Shown: positions 34,485-43,577, counted from the first letter of the stretch. The stretch: 64,000 nt of DNA from Thalassobacillus sp. CUG 92003 (GCF_013618635.1 NZ_JABLSJ010000007.1:152360-216359); one strand, 5' to 3'. Notes: generated by a model from the letters alone, not told the origin. Program-made: numbers and translations.

Positions 34485-34531
34485 TGTTGTCATCCTCTCC
34501 GTATGTCATTAACGCGCTTTAGTATGCTAAT

Positions 34532-34560
34532 ATGCTAACAAACGAAAGTTGGGGCGTCAA
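34532..34560 (-). promoter_or_regulatory. Sigma-A promoter of the his operon
   Basis: A -35 TTGACG and -10 TAGCAT are 17 bases apart on the minus strand, leading to a leader of about 40 bases before hisZ. TTAGCATATTAGCATACTAA around the -10 is a direct repeat and might be an operator. No T-box sequence was seen in the 34485-34700 interval. Confidence 0.65.
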
Positions 34561-34699
34561 TGAAATTTTACCTTTGTCCCGTCATACTCGTGTGAGTAGC
34601 TGCTACATCCTGGGTATAGTTGAAGGAAGCTTGAGCTACTTTACTCTCTCTATACAACGTTTCATTACAGTCGACCGCAACTTTCATCCCAGTTTATCA

Positions 34700-34733
34700 T
34701 AAAAAAGACTCCCTCTCATCATGGGAGGGAGTC
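34700..34733 (-). terminator. Terminator of the acyl-CoA operon
   Basis: GACTCCCTC pairs with GAGGGAGTC on the minus strand, followed by a run of T, seven bases after the dehydrogenase stop. Confidence 0.92.
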
Positions 34734-34740
34734 GCATGTT

Positions 34741-36405
34741 TTATACTTTTGCGTTCACTTCAACGTTCAATATATCCTCACTATATTGCATAGTCAAAGG
34801 ATAGCCGCTGCCAGACTCTTCTTGAAAGGTTTTCTCGAGAAAGACTTCTGCGATTTTCTGCTTACGGGCATCGCCTTTATTCGCGTCTGTTAATGCGGTC
34901 ACGCCTTCAAAAATGTCGGCCATGCGTTTAGCGATGTGTTTGCTGTGATACGTTTGCCTATCTTCTGTCTGCTGGAGTACTTCCTCGACAAAGACTTCCA
35001 GCTTCACTAATTCGTCCTCCACCAGCTGGGCGCCTTTATCAAACGCCCCCTGTCTGAGTTTGTCTCTCACTTCGCGTTGAAAGAGATGGTGGGCATCGTA
35101 TCTTTTAACGAGACGGAGCACCTCGAGACCCAGTATATTTGCAGTGCCTTCCCAGACGGTAAGTACTTGGGCGTCCCGCAGCAGCCTTGGTGTAACAAAA
35201 TCTTCGATAAAGCCATTGCCTCCGTGCAGTTCAAGCGCATCATGAGAGAAGTGGATGGCTTGTTCCGCTGATTCTTTTTTCATAATGGCAATCAACAATC
35301 GATTCAGAATCTGTTCCTCCTGGCTTGCTTCTCGCGGAGCTTCAGCAATCCGATCGAACCTTGAAATCATGTTGAAGATGGCACTCGTTTCCACTTCCTG
35401 CTTGGCGGCCAGTGTCGTGAGTGTGTCCTGCACCATCGGGTACTCGATCAACCTATGATCGAATGCCGTCCGTTCGCAAGCATATTCGCGCGCTTCCAAA
35501 TAGGCTCGTCTCATAATGCCGATTGACGCCACTGCATTACAGACCCGTGATAGATTCAGAGCTTCCATCATGTAATAAAAACCTTGTTCGGCTTCGCCTA
35601 CCAAATACGCCTTAGCACCTTCAAACTCAACTTCAGCTGACGGAACAGCCCGAACGCCAAGCTTATCTTTCAACCTGCGAATCTTTATCCCATTTAATGA
35701 CCCATCATCTTGCCGCCACGGCACGAGAAATAAACTCAACCCTTTGCTGCCGGACGTCGCCCCTTCCATTCGTGCCAATACCATGGCAACACCACAGGCG
35801 CCGGCGTTGCTAGCAAAATATTTTTCACCGTAAATCCGGTAACCATCGCTATCTGGAATGGCTTGCACTTCATTGACGCCAACATCTGAACCGCCTTGCC
35901 GCTCTGTTAAAAAAGTGGCCCCTTCATTTAACTCCACGTCGCCTGTTGCTAGAACATGCGGAAGATAAGCCGATTTCAACTCATCCGAGGCATAATGATC
36001 GATGAGATAAGCTGTGGCCATCGTCAGCGTCACCGGACAATAAAACCCGGGTTCAGCGTGCGATAATAAATACCCTTGAGCAAACGAATAGATATAGTTC
36101 CCTTTTCGTCCCAGCTCCGGAATCGGTTTATGCACATACCCGACAATGCCCTTATCATACGTCTCTTTTACAGTCCGCTTGTACCCTTCATTCAACCAGA
36201 CTTCGGAAATGTCTTCGCCAAATTTATTATACTTGATGAGACGCGGCTGACCTTCCCGATCGGTATGAACCGCTCGTTCGTCAATCGAATGAGCACACAT
36301 TTCACCGAACTCCTCAAGCTGCTCATCCGCCCAGCGATAAAAATCGTCATCTAAATAAGCTTTTAACAGGCCTTGCAAATTCGGATCTTCCTCATAAAAA
36401 TTCAT
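34741..36405 (-). CDS. AidB-type acyl-CoA dehydrogenase
   Basis: A 554-residue FAD enzyme of the long acyl-CoA dehydrogenase branch. The flavin/substrate segment EGATFLTERQGGSDVG (near 160-175) is the AidB-like form, and SNAGACG and ELHGGNGFIEDF with VWEGTANI near 410-435 are typical. The C-terminal extra 120 residues are helical. Its operon partner is an acyl-CoA synthetase, so a role in breakdown of an unusual fatty or branched acid is likely, but the substrate is not readable. The ATG at 36405 has AGGAGG eight bases upstream. Confidence 0.88.
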   Translation of the reverse strand: MNFYEEDPNLQGLLKAYLDDDFYRWADEQLEEFGEMCAHSIDERAVHTDREGQPRLIKYNKFGEDISEVWLNEGYKRTVKETYDKGIVGYVHKPIPELGRKGNYIYSFAQGYLLSHAEPGFYCPVTLTMATAYLIDHYASDELKSAYLPHVLATGDVELNEGATFLTERQGGSDVGVNEVQAIPDSDGYRIYGEKYFASNAGACGVAMVLARMEGATSGSKGLSLFLVPWRQDDGSLNGIKIRRLKDKLGVRAVPSAEVEFEGAKAYLVGEAEQGFYYMMEALNLSRVCNAVASIGIMRRAYLEAREYACERTAFDHRLIEYPMVQDTLTTLAAKQEVETSAIFNMISRFDRIAEAPREASQEEQILNRLLIAIMKKESAEQAIHFSHDALELHGGNGFIEDFVTPRLLRDAQVLTVWEGTANILGLEVLRLVKRYDAHHLFQREVRDKLRQGAFDKGAQLVEDELVKLEVFVEEVLQQTEDRQTYHSKHIAKRMADIFEGVTALTDANKGDARKQKIAEVFLEKTFQEESGSGYPLTMQYSEDILNVEVNAKV

Positions 36406-36420
36406 GCCTGGCACCTCCTG

Positions 36421-37938
36421 TTAAGATTGGTTCATCTGTTCACGCAATTGATTCTTCAATAACTTACCCGTAGCATTCCGGGGAAGCTCAGCTAGCGATT
36501 CGTAAAGCCGTGGAATTTTGTAATCGGCAATTTTCCCTTGTAAAAATTCCGGACAGGTGCTTTCCATATCGTCAAACGCGCCATCCGTTACGATAAACGC
36601 TTTAACCGTCTCGCCCCAGTCAGGGTGGGGAACCCCCACTACTGCTGCGTCCGCCACACGCGGATGAGCCAATAAAGCGTTTTCAATTTCCTTCGGATAA
36701 ATATTGACACCTCCGGAAATGATCATATCCTTTTTACGATCGACGACCCAGAAGAATCCGTCCTCATCCTGTTTAGCCATATCCCCTGTATACAGCCAGC
36801 CGTTTTGCAACGCTTCCGCTGTTTTTTCAGCATCTTTGTAGTATCCTTTCATATTTCCCTCACCGCGCAGGACAATTTCACCGACTTCGCCACGAGGGAC
36901 ATCTTGGCCGTGGTCATCGACAATCTTAATTTCGCAATTCAATGCACCGCGCTTCCCGATACTCCCCGCTTTATGGCTATGGTCTTCTGGCGCCAGTAAA
37001 GACCCATTCGGACCCGCTTCTGTCAGACCATATACGCAATGCAAGTGCTCGGTATTGAACTGTTTCTGGACAAATTCGACTTCAGGACACGATAACGGGG
37101 CTCCCCCATAAACCCAATGCGTCATAGACGAGAGATCATAGCGATCTATTTCAGGCTGTTTCGCTGTCAATAAATACGCAACAGGGGCACCGAAGAAGTG
37201 TGTCGCTTTCTCCTTGGAGACGAGACCGAGAAGTAGATCAGGCGTGAAGGTTGGAGCAGTAATATGCGCCGCCCCTACATACGTGCCGGCTACTAAAAAC
37301 AGATGAAGCGGGGCAGAGTGGCTCAACGGCATCAGATGCAGGATGCGGCTAGAGGGATCCATTTTCATTTCAATGGCCATCATCGTTGCCACTGTCAAAA
37401 TGTTCCGATTCGTAAACACGACGCCTTTAGGGTTACCCGTCGTGCCTGATGTATATAAGTGTGCGGCTTCATCATCATCTGACAGAGTCGACTGAATATC
37501 ACTCGGATCACCTCGTTCGAGTAAGGCATCAAAGGATAACCAGGGACCAGAAGCTTCTCCCGTCTTAATGAACACGAGATCGCGATTGTCAGGTAAGGCA
37601 GTGACTTGAGCAAACAACAGGTCATGGGTGATGAAAGCTTTAGCATCGCTGTGGCTTAAGATGTACTCAATTTCACGGGTGACCAATTTCGCATTGATTG
37701 GCACTGCCACCGCTTCGATCCGCTGAATAGCAAAATAACTGATGAGGAATTCCGGGGTGTTGGGCAAATGAACCATGACTTTGTCACCGGCGGTAATACC
37801 TTGTGCGAGTAATTGATGAGCAAAACGGTTAACACGATCATCCCATTCCCGGTACGACATCCGTTCTTCAGACGTGATAATGCCATCTTTTTCAGGAAAC
37901 TTGCGCGCTTGCATGGCTAACAGTTCAGAAATATTCAC
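36421..37938 (-). CDS. AMP-dependent acyl-CoA synthetase
   Basis: A 505-residue adenylate-forming enzyme that activates a carboxylic acid to its CoA thioester. The P-loop-like YTSGTTGNPKGVV (A3) is near 155-167, YGLTEAG (A5) is near 300, GWLYTGDMA and DRKKDMIISGGVNIYPKEIE (A7-A8) follow, and the C-terminal Lys lies in PRNATGKLLK. GTG at 37938 is the start, seven bases after AAGGGGAG, and overlaps the merR gene by 14 bases. It precedes the dehydrogenase gene by 15 bases. Substrate unknown. Confidence 0.92.
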   Translation of the reverse strand: MNISELLAMQARKFPEKDGIITSEERMSYREWDDRVNRFAHQLLAQGITAGDKVMVHLPNTPEFLISYFAIQRIEAVAVPINAKLVTREIEYILSHSDAKAFITHDLLFAQVTALPDNRDLVFIKTGEASGPWLSFDALLERGDPSDIQSTLSDDDEAAHLYTSGTTGNPKGVVFTNRNILTVATMMAIEMKMDPSSRILHLMPLSHSAPLHLFLVAGTYVGAAHITAPTFTPDLLLGLVSKEKATHFFGAPVAYLLTAKQPEIDRYDLSSMTHWVYGGAPLSCPEVEFVQKQFNTEHLHCVYGLTEAGPNGSLLAPEDHSHKAGSIGKRGALNCEIKIVDDHGQDVPRGEVGEIVLRGEGNMKGYYKDAEKTAEALQNGWLYTGDMAKQDEDGFFWVVDRKKDMIISGGVNIYPKEIENALLAHPRVADAAVVGVPHPDWGETVKAFIVTDGAFDDMESTCPEFLQGKIADYKIPRLYESLAELPRNATGKLLKNQLREQMNQS

Positions 37939-38329
37939 GATTGGACTCCCCTTTTCGATTGGATAGTTCTGTTTCAAACTTGTTTACCCACTCCGTCATT
38001 TCCTGCTTCAACATAAGCAGCTCTTCAATCCGCGTCTCCACCTCCTCGATCTTGAGTTTGCCGTAATCGATCGTTTTTTCAAGCTGCTTCACACCTGAGG
38101 GGTCCTGATCAAACAATTGGATCATCTCTTTGATCTCTTCTAGCTGAAAACCATACTTCTTTCCTCTGAAAATCATTTTGAGCCTCGTTTTTTCACGCTT
38201 CGTAAACAAACGCTGGCCATTTTTTCGGCGCTCAGGCGCTAACATCCCCAGTTCCTCGTAATACCGTATCGTTCTCGTACTCACGTCAAAATGATGCGCC
38301 AATTCGGAAATTGTATGGTACTCTGTCAT
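37925..38329 (-). CDS. MerR-family regulator of the acyl-CoA operon
   Basis: A 134-residue regulator. The N-terminal winged helix YHTISELAHHFDVSTRTIRYYEELGML is followed by the second DNA wing (RLFTKREKTRLKMI) and a long C-terminal dimerisation coiled coil (about 75-125). No Cys-rich metal site is seen, so the effector is probably organic, possibly an acyl-CoA. It overlaps the synthetase gene and lies downstream of a MerR-type promoter-operator, so it should regulate its own operon. The ATG at 38329 follows AGGTGG. Confidence 0.92.
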   Translation of the reverse strand: MTEYHTISELAHHFDVSTRTIRYYEELGMLAPERRKNGQRLFTKREKTRLKMIFRGKKYGFQLEEIKEMIQLFDQDPSGVKQLEKTIDYGKLKIEEVETRIEELLMLKQEMTEWVNKFETELSNRKGESNREYF

Positions 38330-38366
38330 GTGAACCACCTGTTTGTTTCAATTTTCTAACAATTCT

Positions 38367-38397
38367 ATTGTAGCATTTACGTTAACGTAAAGAGCAA
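38367..38397 (-). promoter_or_regulatory. MerR-type promoter with palindromic operator
   Basis: On the minus strand, TTGCTC (-35) and TACAAT (-10) are 19 bases apart, and the spacer contains the perfect 16-base palindrome TTTACGTTAACGTAAA (38376-38391). A long 19-20 base spacer filled by a dyad is the hallmark of MerR-controlled promoters. The same kind of ACGT-core dyad is known for LiuR-type regulators of branched-chain acid breakdown. Confidence 0.8.
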
Positions 38398-38420
38398 GAT
38401 GAAACCTCCACCAAAAACTA

Positions 38421-38468
38421 GAAAAATAAACCAGGCATCTCCCAATCTCACCTGGAAAATGCCTGGTT
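38421..38468 (-). terminator. Terminator of the FAD oxidoreductase gene
   Basis: AACCAGGCAT pairs with ATGCCTGGTT on the minus strand and is followed by TTTATTTTT. The first arm includes the oxidoreductase stop codon. Confidence 0.85.
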
Positions 38469-39591
38469 ATGATTCACGTTCAATAGCTTTGTTCACATCA
38501 TAATCAGCAGGATCGAGTTCTGTTTCGAGCCCGCGGACAAGTTTAGCGAGCTCCGCGCCTAGATAAGGTCCCATCGTTAAACCGGAGGCGCCCAAACCGT
38601 TTGCCACCCATAAACCGTGGTAATCAGGAACGGACCCGAAGACAGGGAGAAAACCTGGTGTGAAGGGCCGAAACCCTACTTTGGTTGCGCGCATCGTGCT
38701 GTTCGCTAAACCCGGCGCCACAGTTAAGGCTTTATCGAAAATTTCATGCAAACCTCCTGCCGTCACCCGATAATCGAGTCCGACATGATTTTCATGCGTT
38801 GCCCCCATGATCACGCGCCCATTCCCATAAGATAGAAGATACTGATCATTTGGTGGCATCACCACAGGCCATGGAGTCGTTTCTGCGTGCGGCATATCGA
38901 CATGCACTATTTGCGCTTTTTGCGTCGTCACCAAAAAATTCATGCCCAGAGGCTGCAGCAATTCTTTTCCCCAGGCGCCGGCTGTCACGATAACATGATC
39001 AGCTTTTAATGATGCTTCCCCGACCATCACACCGGTTACGCGCTGATGATCCCATTGCAAGGCAGCATCCCCTTCTACAAATCTTGCTCCGTGCTTCTTT
39101 GCCGCATGAATCAGGGATGCTAATAACGCCTCACCATTGACCCGGGCCCCTCCGCTCACATGAACAGCTCCATACTCCTCAGCTAAAACGGGGACGAGCC
39201 GTTTTGTTTCCTCGGGCGTTAAACGTGTGATCTCTCCAATTTCCGGCGCGTCTTCTCGTCGCTTATGAGCACGCTCTTCCATCTTGATTAGCTTTTCCTC
39301 GTCCGTATGAAGGCTCAACGCCCCGACACGAGCATACCCTGTATCCATTTCACCATCTGCTTCCAGCTCGCTGACTAAAGCAGGATAATAACGGGCACCG
39401 CCTTTAACGATGCGGTACCACGCTTTGTTCCGCCTTTGGGATAGCCAGGGGCAGATAATCCCTGCGGCTGCACGCGTCGCTTGACCCTGGTCTTCTCGGT
39501 CGACAACCGTCACGTCAGCTCCTGATTTAGCGAGATGATAGGCTGTCGACGCCCCTAATACGCCGGCCCCTACGACAATATAGTTTTCCAT
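38467..39591 (-). CDS. FAD-dependent oxidoreductase (DAO family)
   Basis: A 374-residue flavoprotein of the D-amino-acid oxidase/glycine oxidase family (YurR-like). The N-terminal dinucleotide motif VVGAGVLGASTAYHLA is followed by the FAD-contact VDREDQGQATRAAAG. VTAGAWGKELL and the C-terminal GLWVANGLGASGLTMGP close the flavin site. It probably oxidises an amino acid or N-methyl amine; a partner is not evident. The ATG at 39591 is nine bases after AAGGTG. It is monocistronic, with a terminator at its stop. Confidence 0.88.
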   Translation of the reverse strand: MENYIVVGAGVLGASTAYHLAKSGADVTVVDREDQGQATRAAAGIICPWLSQRRNKAWYRIVKGGARYYPALVSELEADGEMDTGYARVGALSLHTDEEKLIKMEERAHKRREDAPEIGEITRLTPEETKRLVPVLAEEYGAVHVSGGARVNGEALLASLIHAAKKHGARFVEGDAALQWDHQRVTGVMVGEASLKADHVIVTAGAWGKELLQPLGMNFLVTTQKAQIVHVDMPHAETTPWPVVMPPNDQYLLSYGNGRVIMGATHENHVGLDYRVTAGGLHEIFDKALTVAPGLANSTMRATKVGFRPFTPGFLPVFGSVPDYHGLWVANGLGASGLTMGPYLGAELAKLVRGLETELDPADYDVNKAIERES

Positions 39592-39655
39592 AAATTCCCA
39601 CACCTTTTTCCTTACTGTTTTTTAATAGAAATTAACCCACAAATGTTAGCCCCAC

Positions 39656-39751
39656 TCAATCTTTAAAATATCTTAACCCAGCAACCAGTGATAATACGAT
39701 AATAGCAATTGCTCCGAAGGTACCGACTAAAAGAAACAAGGCGAAGTGCAT
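39656..39751 (-). CDS. Very small single-TM protein (31 residues)
   Basis: A short frame starting at ATG 39751 with AAAGGGG ten bases upstream and ending at TGA. It encodes a 31-residue peptide that is one hydrophobic helix (about residues 3-25) with a basic-acidic tip (LRYFKD). The 39592-40043 interval otherwise shows no gene. Size, membrane character and ribosome site make it plausible, but no family is recognised. Confidence 0.45.
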   Translation of the reverse strand: MHFALFLLVGTFGAIAIIVLSLVAGLRYFKD

Positions 39752-40043
39752 AATGACAAGGCCCCTTTCGGCTTTTTATTATGGGTAAATGTTAACACAA
39801 CTTGAGTTTACTGACCTTCGCTGAAACTCAAGGTAACGACTCATAACATAGTGAAGACGCTTCGGTCCTGTTTCAAAGAAACGATACAAAAGCAGCTTCA
39901 TTTTACTATGCGTTTTCGATATAGATAAACTTCTATTAATCTCTATTTTATATTAATCATAAAAAATTTCGGAAATCTATGATAGTATGTCTAGAAAGAT
40001 TAAGAAAATTACCATAATACGTATCTAACAGGAAGGTGAAATC

Positions 40044-42803
40044 ATGACAACACAGCTACAGACAGAAGATAACACGACACCTTTGCGCCGTGACGTGAAT
40101 ACACTCGGTCACATGCTTGGTGAAATCCTTATCCACCATGGCGGCAGAGAATTGTTTGATAAAGTTGAAAAAATCCGCGAGCTGACAAAAACGCTCCGGT
40201 CACATTTCGATCAGAATACGTACGATCAGTTGAAAGAAGAAATCAGGAGCCTGGAGCCCCCTATGCGCCAGCAAGTCATCCGTGCCTTCTCCATATACTT
40301 TCATCTGGTTAATATTGCTGAACAAAACCACCGAATAAGGCGCCGACGCGAATACCAGCTACGCGATGATCATGGACCTCAGCCTTTTTCCTTAGAAAGT
40401 GCCGTCGCCTCCCTCAAGGAAAACCACATCTCGGACGATGTGATTCAGGATGTATTAGATAAATTATCCCTGGAGTTGATTATCACCGCTCACCCAACAG
40501 AGGCTACAAAACGATCTGTGTTAGAGATTCAAAAACGTATCGCTACCATTTTAGAACAATTGGACAGCCCGCTGTTAACGAAAAAGGAGCGCGAAAAACT
40601 ACAGGAAAGTCTGTTTAATGAAGTGACCGTATTGTGGCAGACTGATGAACTGCGCCATCGTAAGCCTACGGTCATGGACGAAGTTCGAAATGGTTTGTAT
40701 TATTTTGATGAAACGCTTTTTGATGTGCTGCCTGATATTCATCAAGAGTTGGAGGACTGCCTTGAGGAACAATACCCGGATGCAGATTGGGAAGTACCCA
40801 ATTTCCTTCACTTCGGTTCATGGATTGGCGGAGACCGCGATGGAAACCCAAACGTCACCCCCGATATCACATGGGAAACGCTGGTAAGGCAGCGTGAACT
40901 GATCATCAACAAATATGACGATGTGTTAGTGGAACTAATGAAACGGTTCAGTCATTCCACCACGCGCGTGACGGTCAGCGAAGAGTTGATAGATTCGGTC
41001 GAACGGGAAGAACCGATGATTGCAGCGGATAAAAGATGGCGCGTCGAACAGGAAATCTATCGGCGAAAATTCGGGATCATCCTGGAACGACTGCGTCAGG
41101 TAGGCCATTCAGACATCGCCTATCAGTCAGCCGAAGAACTCCTGGATGATTTATATTTAGTTCAGCGCAGCGTTAAAAAACATCAACCTACGGAACGTGA
41201 GCTTAAAATGCTTCACAAATTGATCCGCCAAGTTCAGCTGTTTGGGTTTCACTTGGCTACGTTGGATATACGGAATCATAGCGGTGAACATGAAGCAGCC
41301 ATTACCGAAATTTTACGCAAAGTGAACGTCACCGAAAACTATGGCGAGCTTTCTGAACAAGAGAAACAATCCGTCTTGGAAACTGTATTAAAAGATCCGC
41401 GCCCGGTGACGTTGCTTAATGAAGATTACTCTGAAGAAACACAAGAGATGTTAAAGGTTTTCCAAATGATCAGGGACGCCCACAGGGAATTCGGTGAACG
41501 CTCCATTGAAGTTTATCTCATCAGCATGACCGAATCCGCCAGCGATTTATTAGAAGTGCTCCTCCTGGCCAAAGAAGTAGGCATTTACAGACTGCACGCA
41601 GATGGACATGTGGAAAGCAGCCTGAATGTCGCACCATTGCTTGAGACAGTGGATGACTTAGTGGCCGGTCCTGACATTTTAAAAACACTGTTTGAAAAAG
41701 ACGTTTATAATAAACATCTGGCCCAACGGAACAATCATCAGGAAATCATGCTGGGCTATTCTGATGGCAGTAAAGACGGTGGTACACTGACCGCGAACTG
41801 GCGCCTTTATAAGGCACAACAGGAAATCCATGATATGGCCAAAGATTATAACATCGGTTTGAAATTTTTCCATGGCCGTGGCGGCTCATTAGGTCGCGGA
41901 GGCGGTCCACTGAACCGCAGTATCCTTTCCCAGCCTGCCGAGACACTCGGGGATGGGGTGAAAATTACGGAACAGGGAGAAGTTCTCTCTTCCCGTTACC
42001 TCTTGACCAATATCGCGTATAGAAGTTTAGAACAAGCGGCTTCTACCTTAGTGAAAGGGGCAGCCCAAATATCGGAGGAATCTGAACAAGCCCACCATCG
42101 TGAGGACGAATGGGAACAGGCGATGGAAACCATATCCGATCATTCATTGAATAAGTATCAATCACTCGTATTCGGCGATCCGGAATTTTTGACTTACTTT
42201 AATGAAGCCACGCCTTTGAAAGAATTGAGCGAGTTAAATATCGGATCGCGCCCGACAAAACGAAAAGACAGCAATAAATTCGAAAACTTGCGAGCGATTC
42301 CATGGGTGTTCGCCTGGACGCAAAACCGCCAGCTCCTTCCTGCCTGGTATGCAGCTGGAACAGGTTTGAAAGATTTCGCTTCACAAAGTAATGAGAATTT
42401 GCACCTGCTGCAGCAAATGTATGAGAATTGGCCATTTTTCCGTTCCACCATCCACAACCTGCAGATGGCCTTAACCAAAGCAGATATCCAGACCGCCAGC
42501 GAGTACATCTCGCTCGTGAACGACCAGGATATCGGCGAACGCATTTTCAACGATATCGTGGAGGAGTATAACCGGACCAAAAACGTCCTTCTCAGCATCA
42601 CAGGGGATAGCGAGCTGCTCGATCAGCAACCGACGATTCAGGAATCCGTAAAACGGCGGAACCCCTACGTCGATCCGCTGAATTTCCTGCAAGTCGATCT
42701 CATCAAAGAACTACGCAACACCGATAGCACAAACGAAGAACTAACGACCGAAGTCCTCCTCACCATCAGCGGCATCGCAGCCGGCCTCCGCAACACCGGC
42801 TAA
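40044..42803 (+). CDS. ppc: Phosphoenolpyruvate carboxylase
   Basis: A 919-residue enzyme that carboxylates PEP to oxaloacetate to refill the TCA cycle. The catalytic His is in ITAHPTEATKRS (about 153), GGDRDGNPNVT binds PEP and metal, LGYSDGSKDGGTL supplies a catalytic Lys, and the mobile loop FFHGRGGSLGRGGGP (about 610-625) is intact. The C-terminus ends near the expected Asn-Thr-Gly. AGGAAGGTG precedes the ATG. It is a single gene; the next sequence, from the base after its stop, is a palindromic repeat that probably acts as its terminator. Many Bacilli use pyruvate carboxylase instead. Confidence 0.98.
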   Translation: MTTQLQTEDNTTPLRRDVNTLGHMLGEILIHHGGRELFDKVEKIRELTKTLRSHFDQNTYDQLKEEIRSLEPPMRQQVIRAFSIYFHLVNIAEQNHRIRRRREYQLRDDHGPQPFSLESAVASLKENHISDDVIQDVLDKLSLELIITAHPTEATKRSVLEIQKRIATILEQLDSPLLTKKEREKLQESLFNEVTVLWQTDELRHRKPTVMDEVRNGLYYFDETLFDVLPDIHQELEDCLEEQYPDADWEVPNFLHFGSWIGGDRDGNPNVTPDITWETLVRQRELIINKYDDVLVELMKRFSHSTTRVTVSEELIDSVEREEPMIAADKRWRVEQEIYRRKFGIILERLRQVGHSDIAYQSAEELLDDLYLVQRSVKKHQPTERELKMLHKLIRQVQLFGFHLATLDIRNHSGEHEAAITEILRKVNVTENYGELSEQEKQSVLETVLKDPRPVTLLNEDYSEETQEMLKVFQMIRDAHREFGERSIEVYLISMTESASDLLEVLLLAKEVGIYRLHADGHVESSLNVAPLLETVDDLVAGPDILKTLFEKDVYNKHLAQRNNHQEIMLGYSDGSKDGGTLTANWRLYKAQQEIHDMAKDYNIGLKFFHGRGGSLGRGGGPLNRSILSQPAETLGDGVKITEQGEVLSSRYLLTNIAYRSLEQAASTLVKGAAQISEESEQAHHREDEWEQAMETISDHSLNKYQSLVFGDPEFLTYFNEATPLKELSELNIGSRPTKRKDSNKFENLRAIPWVFAWTQNRQLLPAWYAAGTGLKDFASQSNENLHLLQQMYENWPFFRSTIHNLQMALTKADIQTASEYISLVNDQDIGERIFNDIVEEYNRTKNVLLSITGDSELLDQQPTIQESVKRRNPYVDPLNFLQVDLIKELRNTDSTNEELTTEVLLTISGIAAGLRNTG

Positions 42804-42900
42804 GCGTACCTGGTACAAAAGTGGATATTTGAAAAGAGCCGGGTGTTCCATAATGGAACACCCGGCTCTTTCTGTTTTTGCGATTTTGTACCAGGTACGC
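42804..42900. repeat. Nested palindromic element, copy 1
   Basis: A 97-base element starts at the base after the ppc stop. Perfect 13-base ends (GCGTACCTGGTAC / GTACCAGGTACGC) enclose an 18-bp inner hairpin (AAAGAGCCGGGTGTTCCA and its complement around TAA) that ends in a T-containing tract. It probably terminates ppc and the facing FAH gene. A second copy lies at 52397-52497. Confidence 0.9.
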
Positions 42901-42915
42901 GGTTTTAACATCTAA

Positions 42916-43542
42916 TTATTGAAGCTTGATGGTGCAGTTGCCCAGAGGGTTTGTGCCACAGAGGAGGGTGTAGTGGTCGCCGTGGGCGACGGGGCCTACT
43001 CCTTCCGGGGTTCCGGTAAATATGATGTCCCCTTCGCCTGCACCGAGATGAGTGGCGGTGTAGGCGATTAAAGTATGCAAATCAAATATCATATCGCGGA
43101 TGTTGCCGATCTGCACGCGTTCTTCATTCCGCAACAGACTGAAGTCTTGATTTTGACAGGCTGCTTCCCCATCGAAAGGAAGAAAGGGTGTGATAACAGC
43201 CGAATTCGGAAACCCCTTTGATAATAACCACGGCTGCCCCTTTTTCCTAAGCTGATCCTGAACGTCTCGCAACGTAAAATCAATTCCGAGAGCCATGCTA
43301 TCGACTACATCTTCAACGCTCATCCCTTCTTCGTAAGGCTGACGTAACCGTATTACAAACTCTGCCTCATAATGGACCGAACCGCGATCCCCTGGAAGAA
43401 CAATCTCCCCTCCATTTGCTTCAGCCAAGGCATGGGTCGGTTTGGAAAACATCAACGGGGAGGAAGGGATCTCATTATTCAATTCCTTGGCATGTTTCAC
43501 GTAATTTCGCCCCACACAATATATATTCTGAACGGGTTTCAC
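42916..43542 (-). CDS. Fumarylacetoacetate hydrolase family protein
   Basis: A 208-residue FAH-fold metal enzyme. The opening VGRNYVKHAKEL, the metal-binding EAEFVIRL and the C-terminal IIFTGTPEGVGPV are hallmarks of the acylpyruvase/YcgM branch, which cleaves acylpyruvates or decarboxylates oxaloacetate. It lies facing ppc, an oxaloacetate producer, but the link is not proved. It starts with GTG at 43542 after AAGGAGG. A mononuclear metal enzyme in the cytoplasm is expected. Exact substrate unknown. Confidence 0.87.
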   Translation of the reverse strand: MKPVQNIYCVGRNYVKHAKELNNEIPSSPLMFSKPTHALAEANGGEIVLPGDRGSVHYEAEFVIRLRQPYEEGMSVEDVVDSMALGIDFTLRDVQDQLRKKGQPWLLSKGFPNSAVITPFLPFDGEAACQNQDFSLLRNEERVQIGNIRDMIFDLHTLIAYTATHLGAGEGDIIFTGTPEGVGPVAHGDHYTLLCGTNPLGNCTIKLQ

Positions 43543-43577
43543 GTTTCAACCTCCTTTTATTGACAGCTTTCTTTGAA

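Noticed and set aside
34600..34690. Possible T-box in front of hisZ
   Set aside because: No GGGTGGNACCGCG-type sequence or terminator is present; the sequence GACGGGACAAAGGT is only superficially similar.
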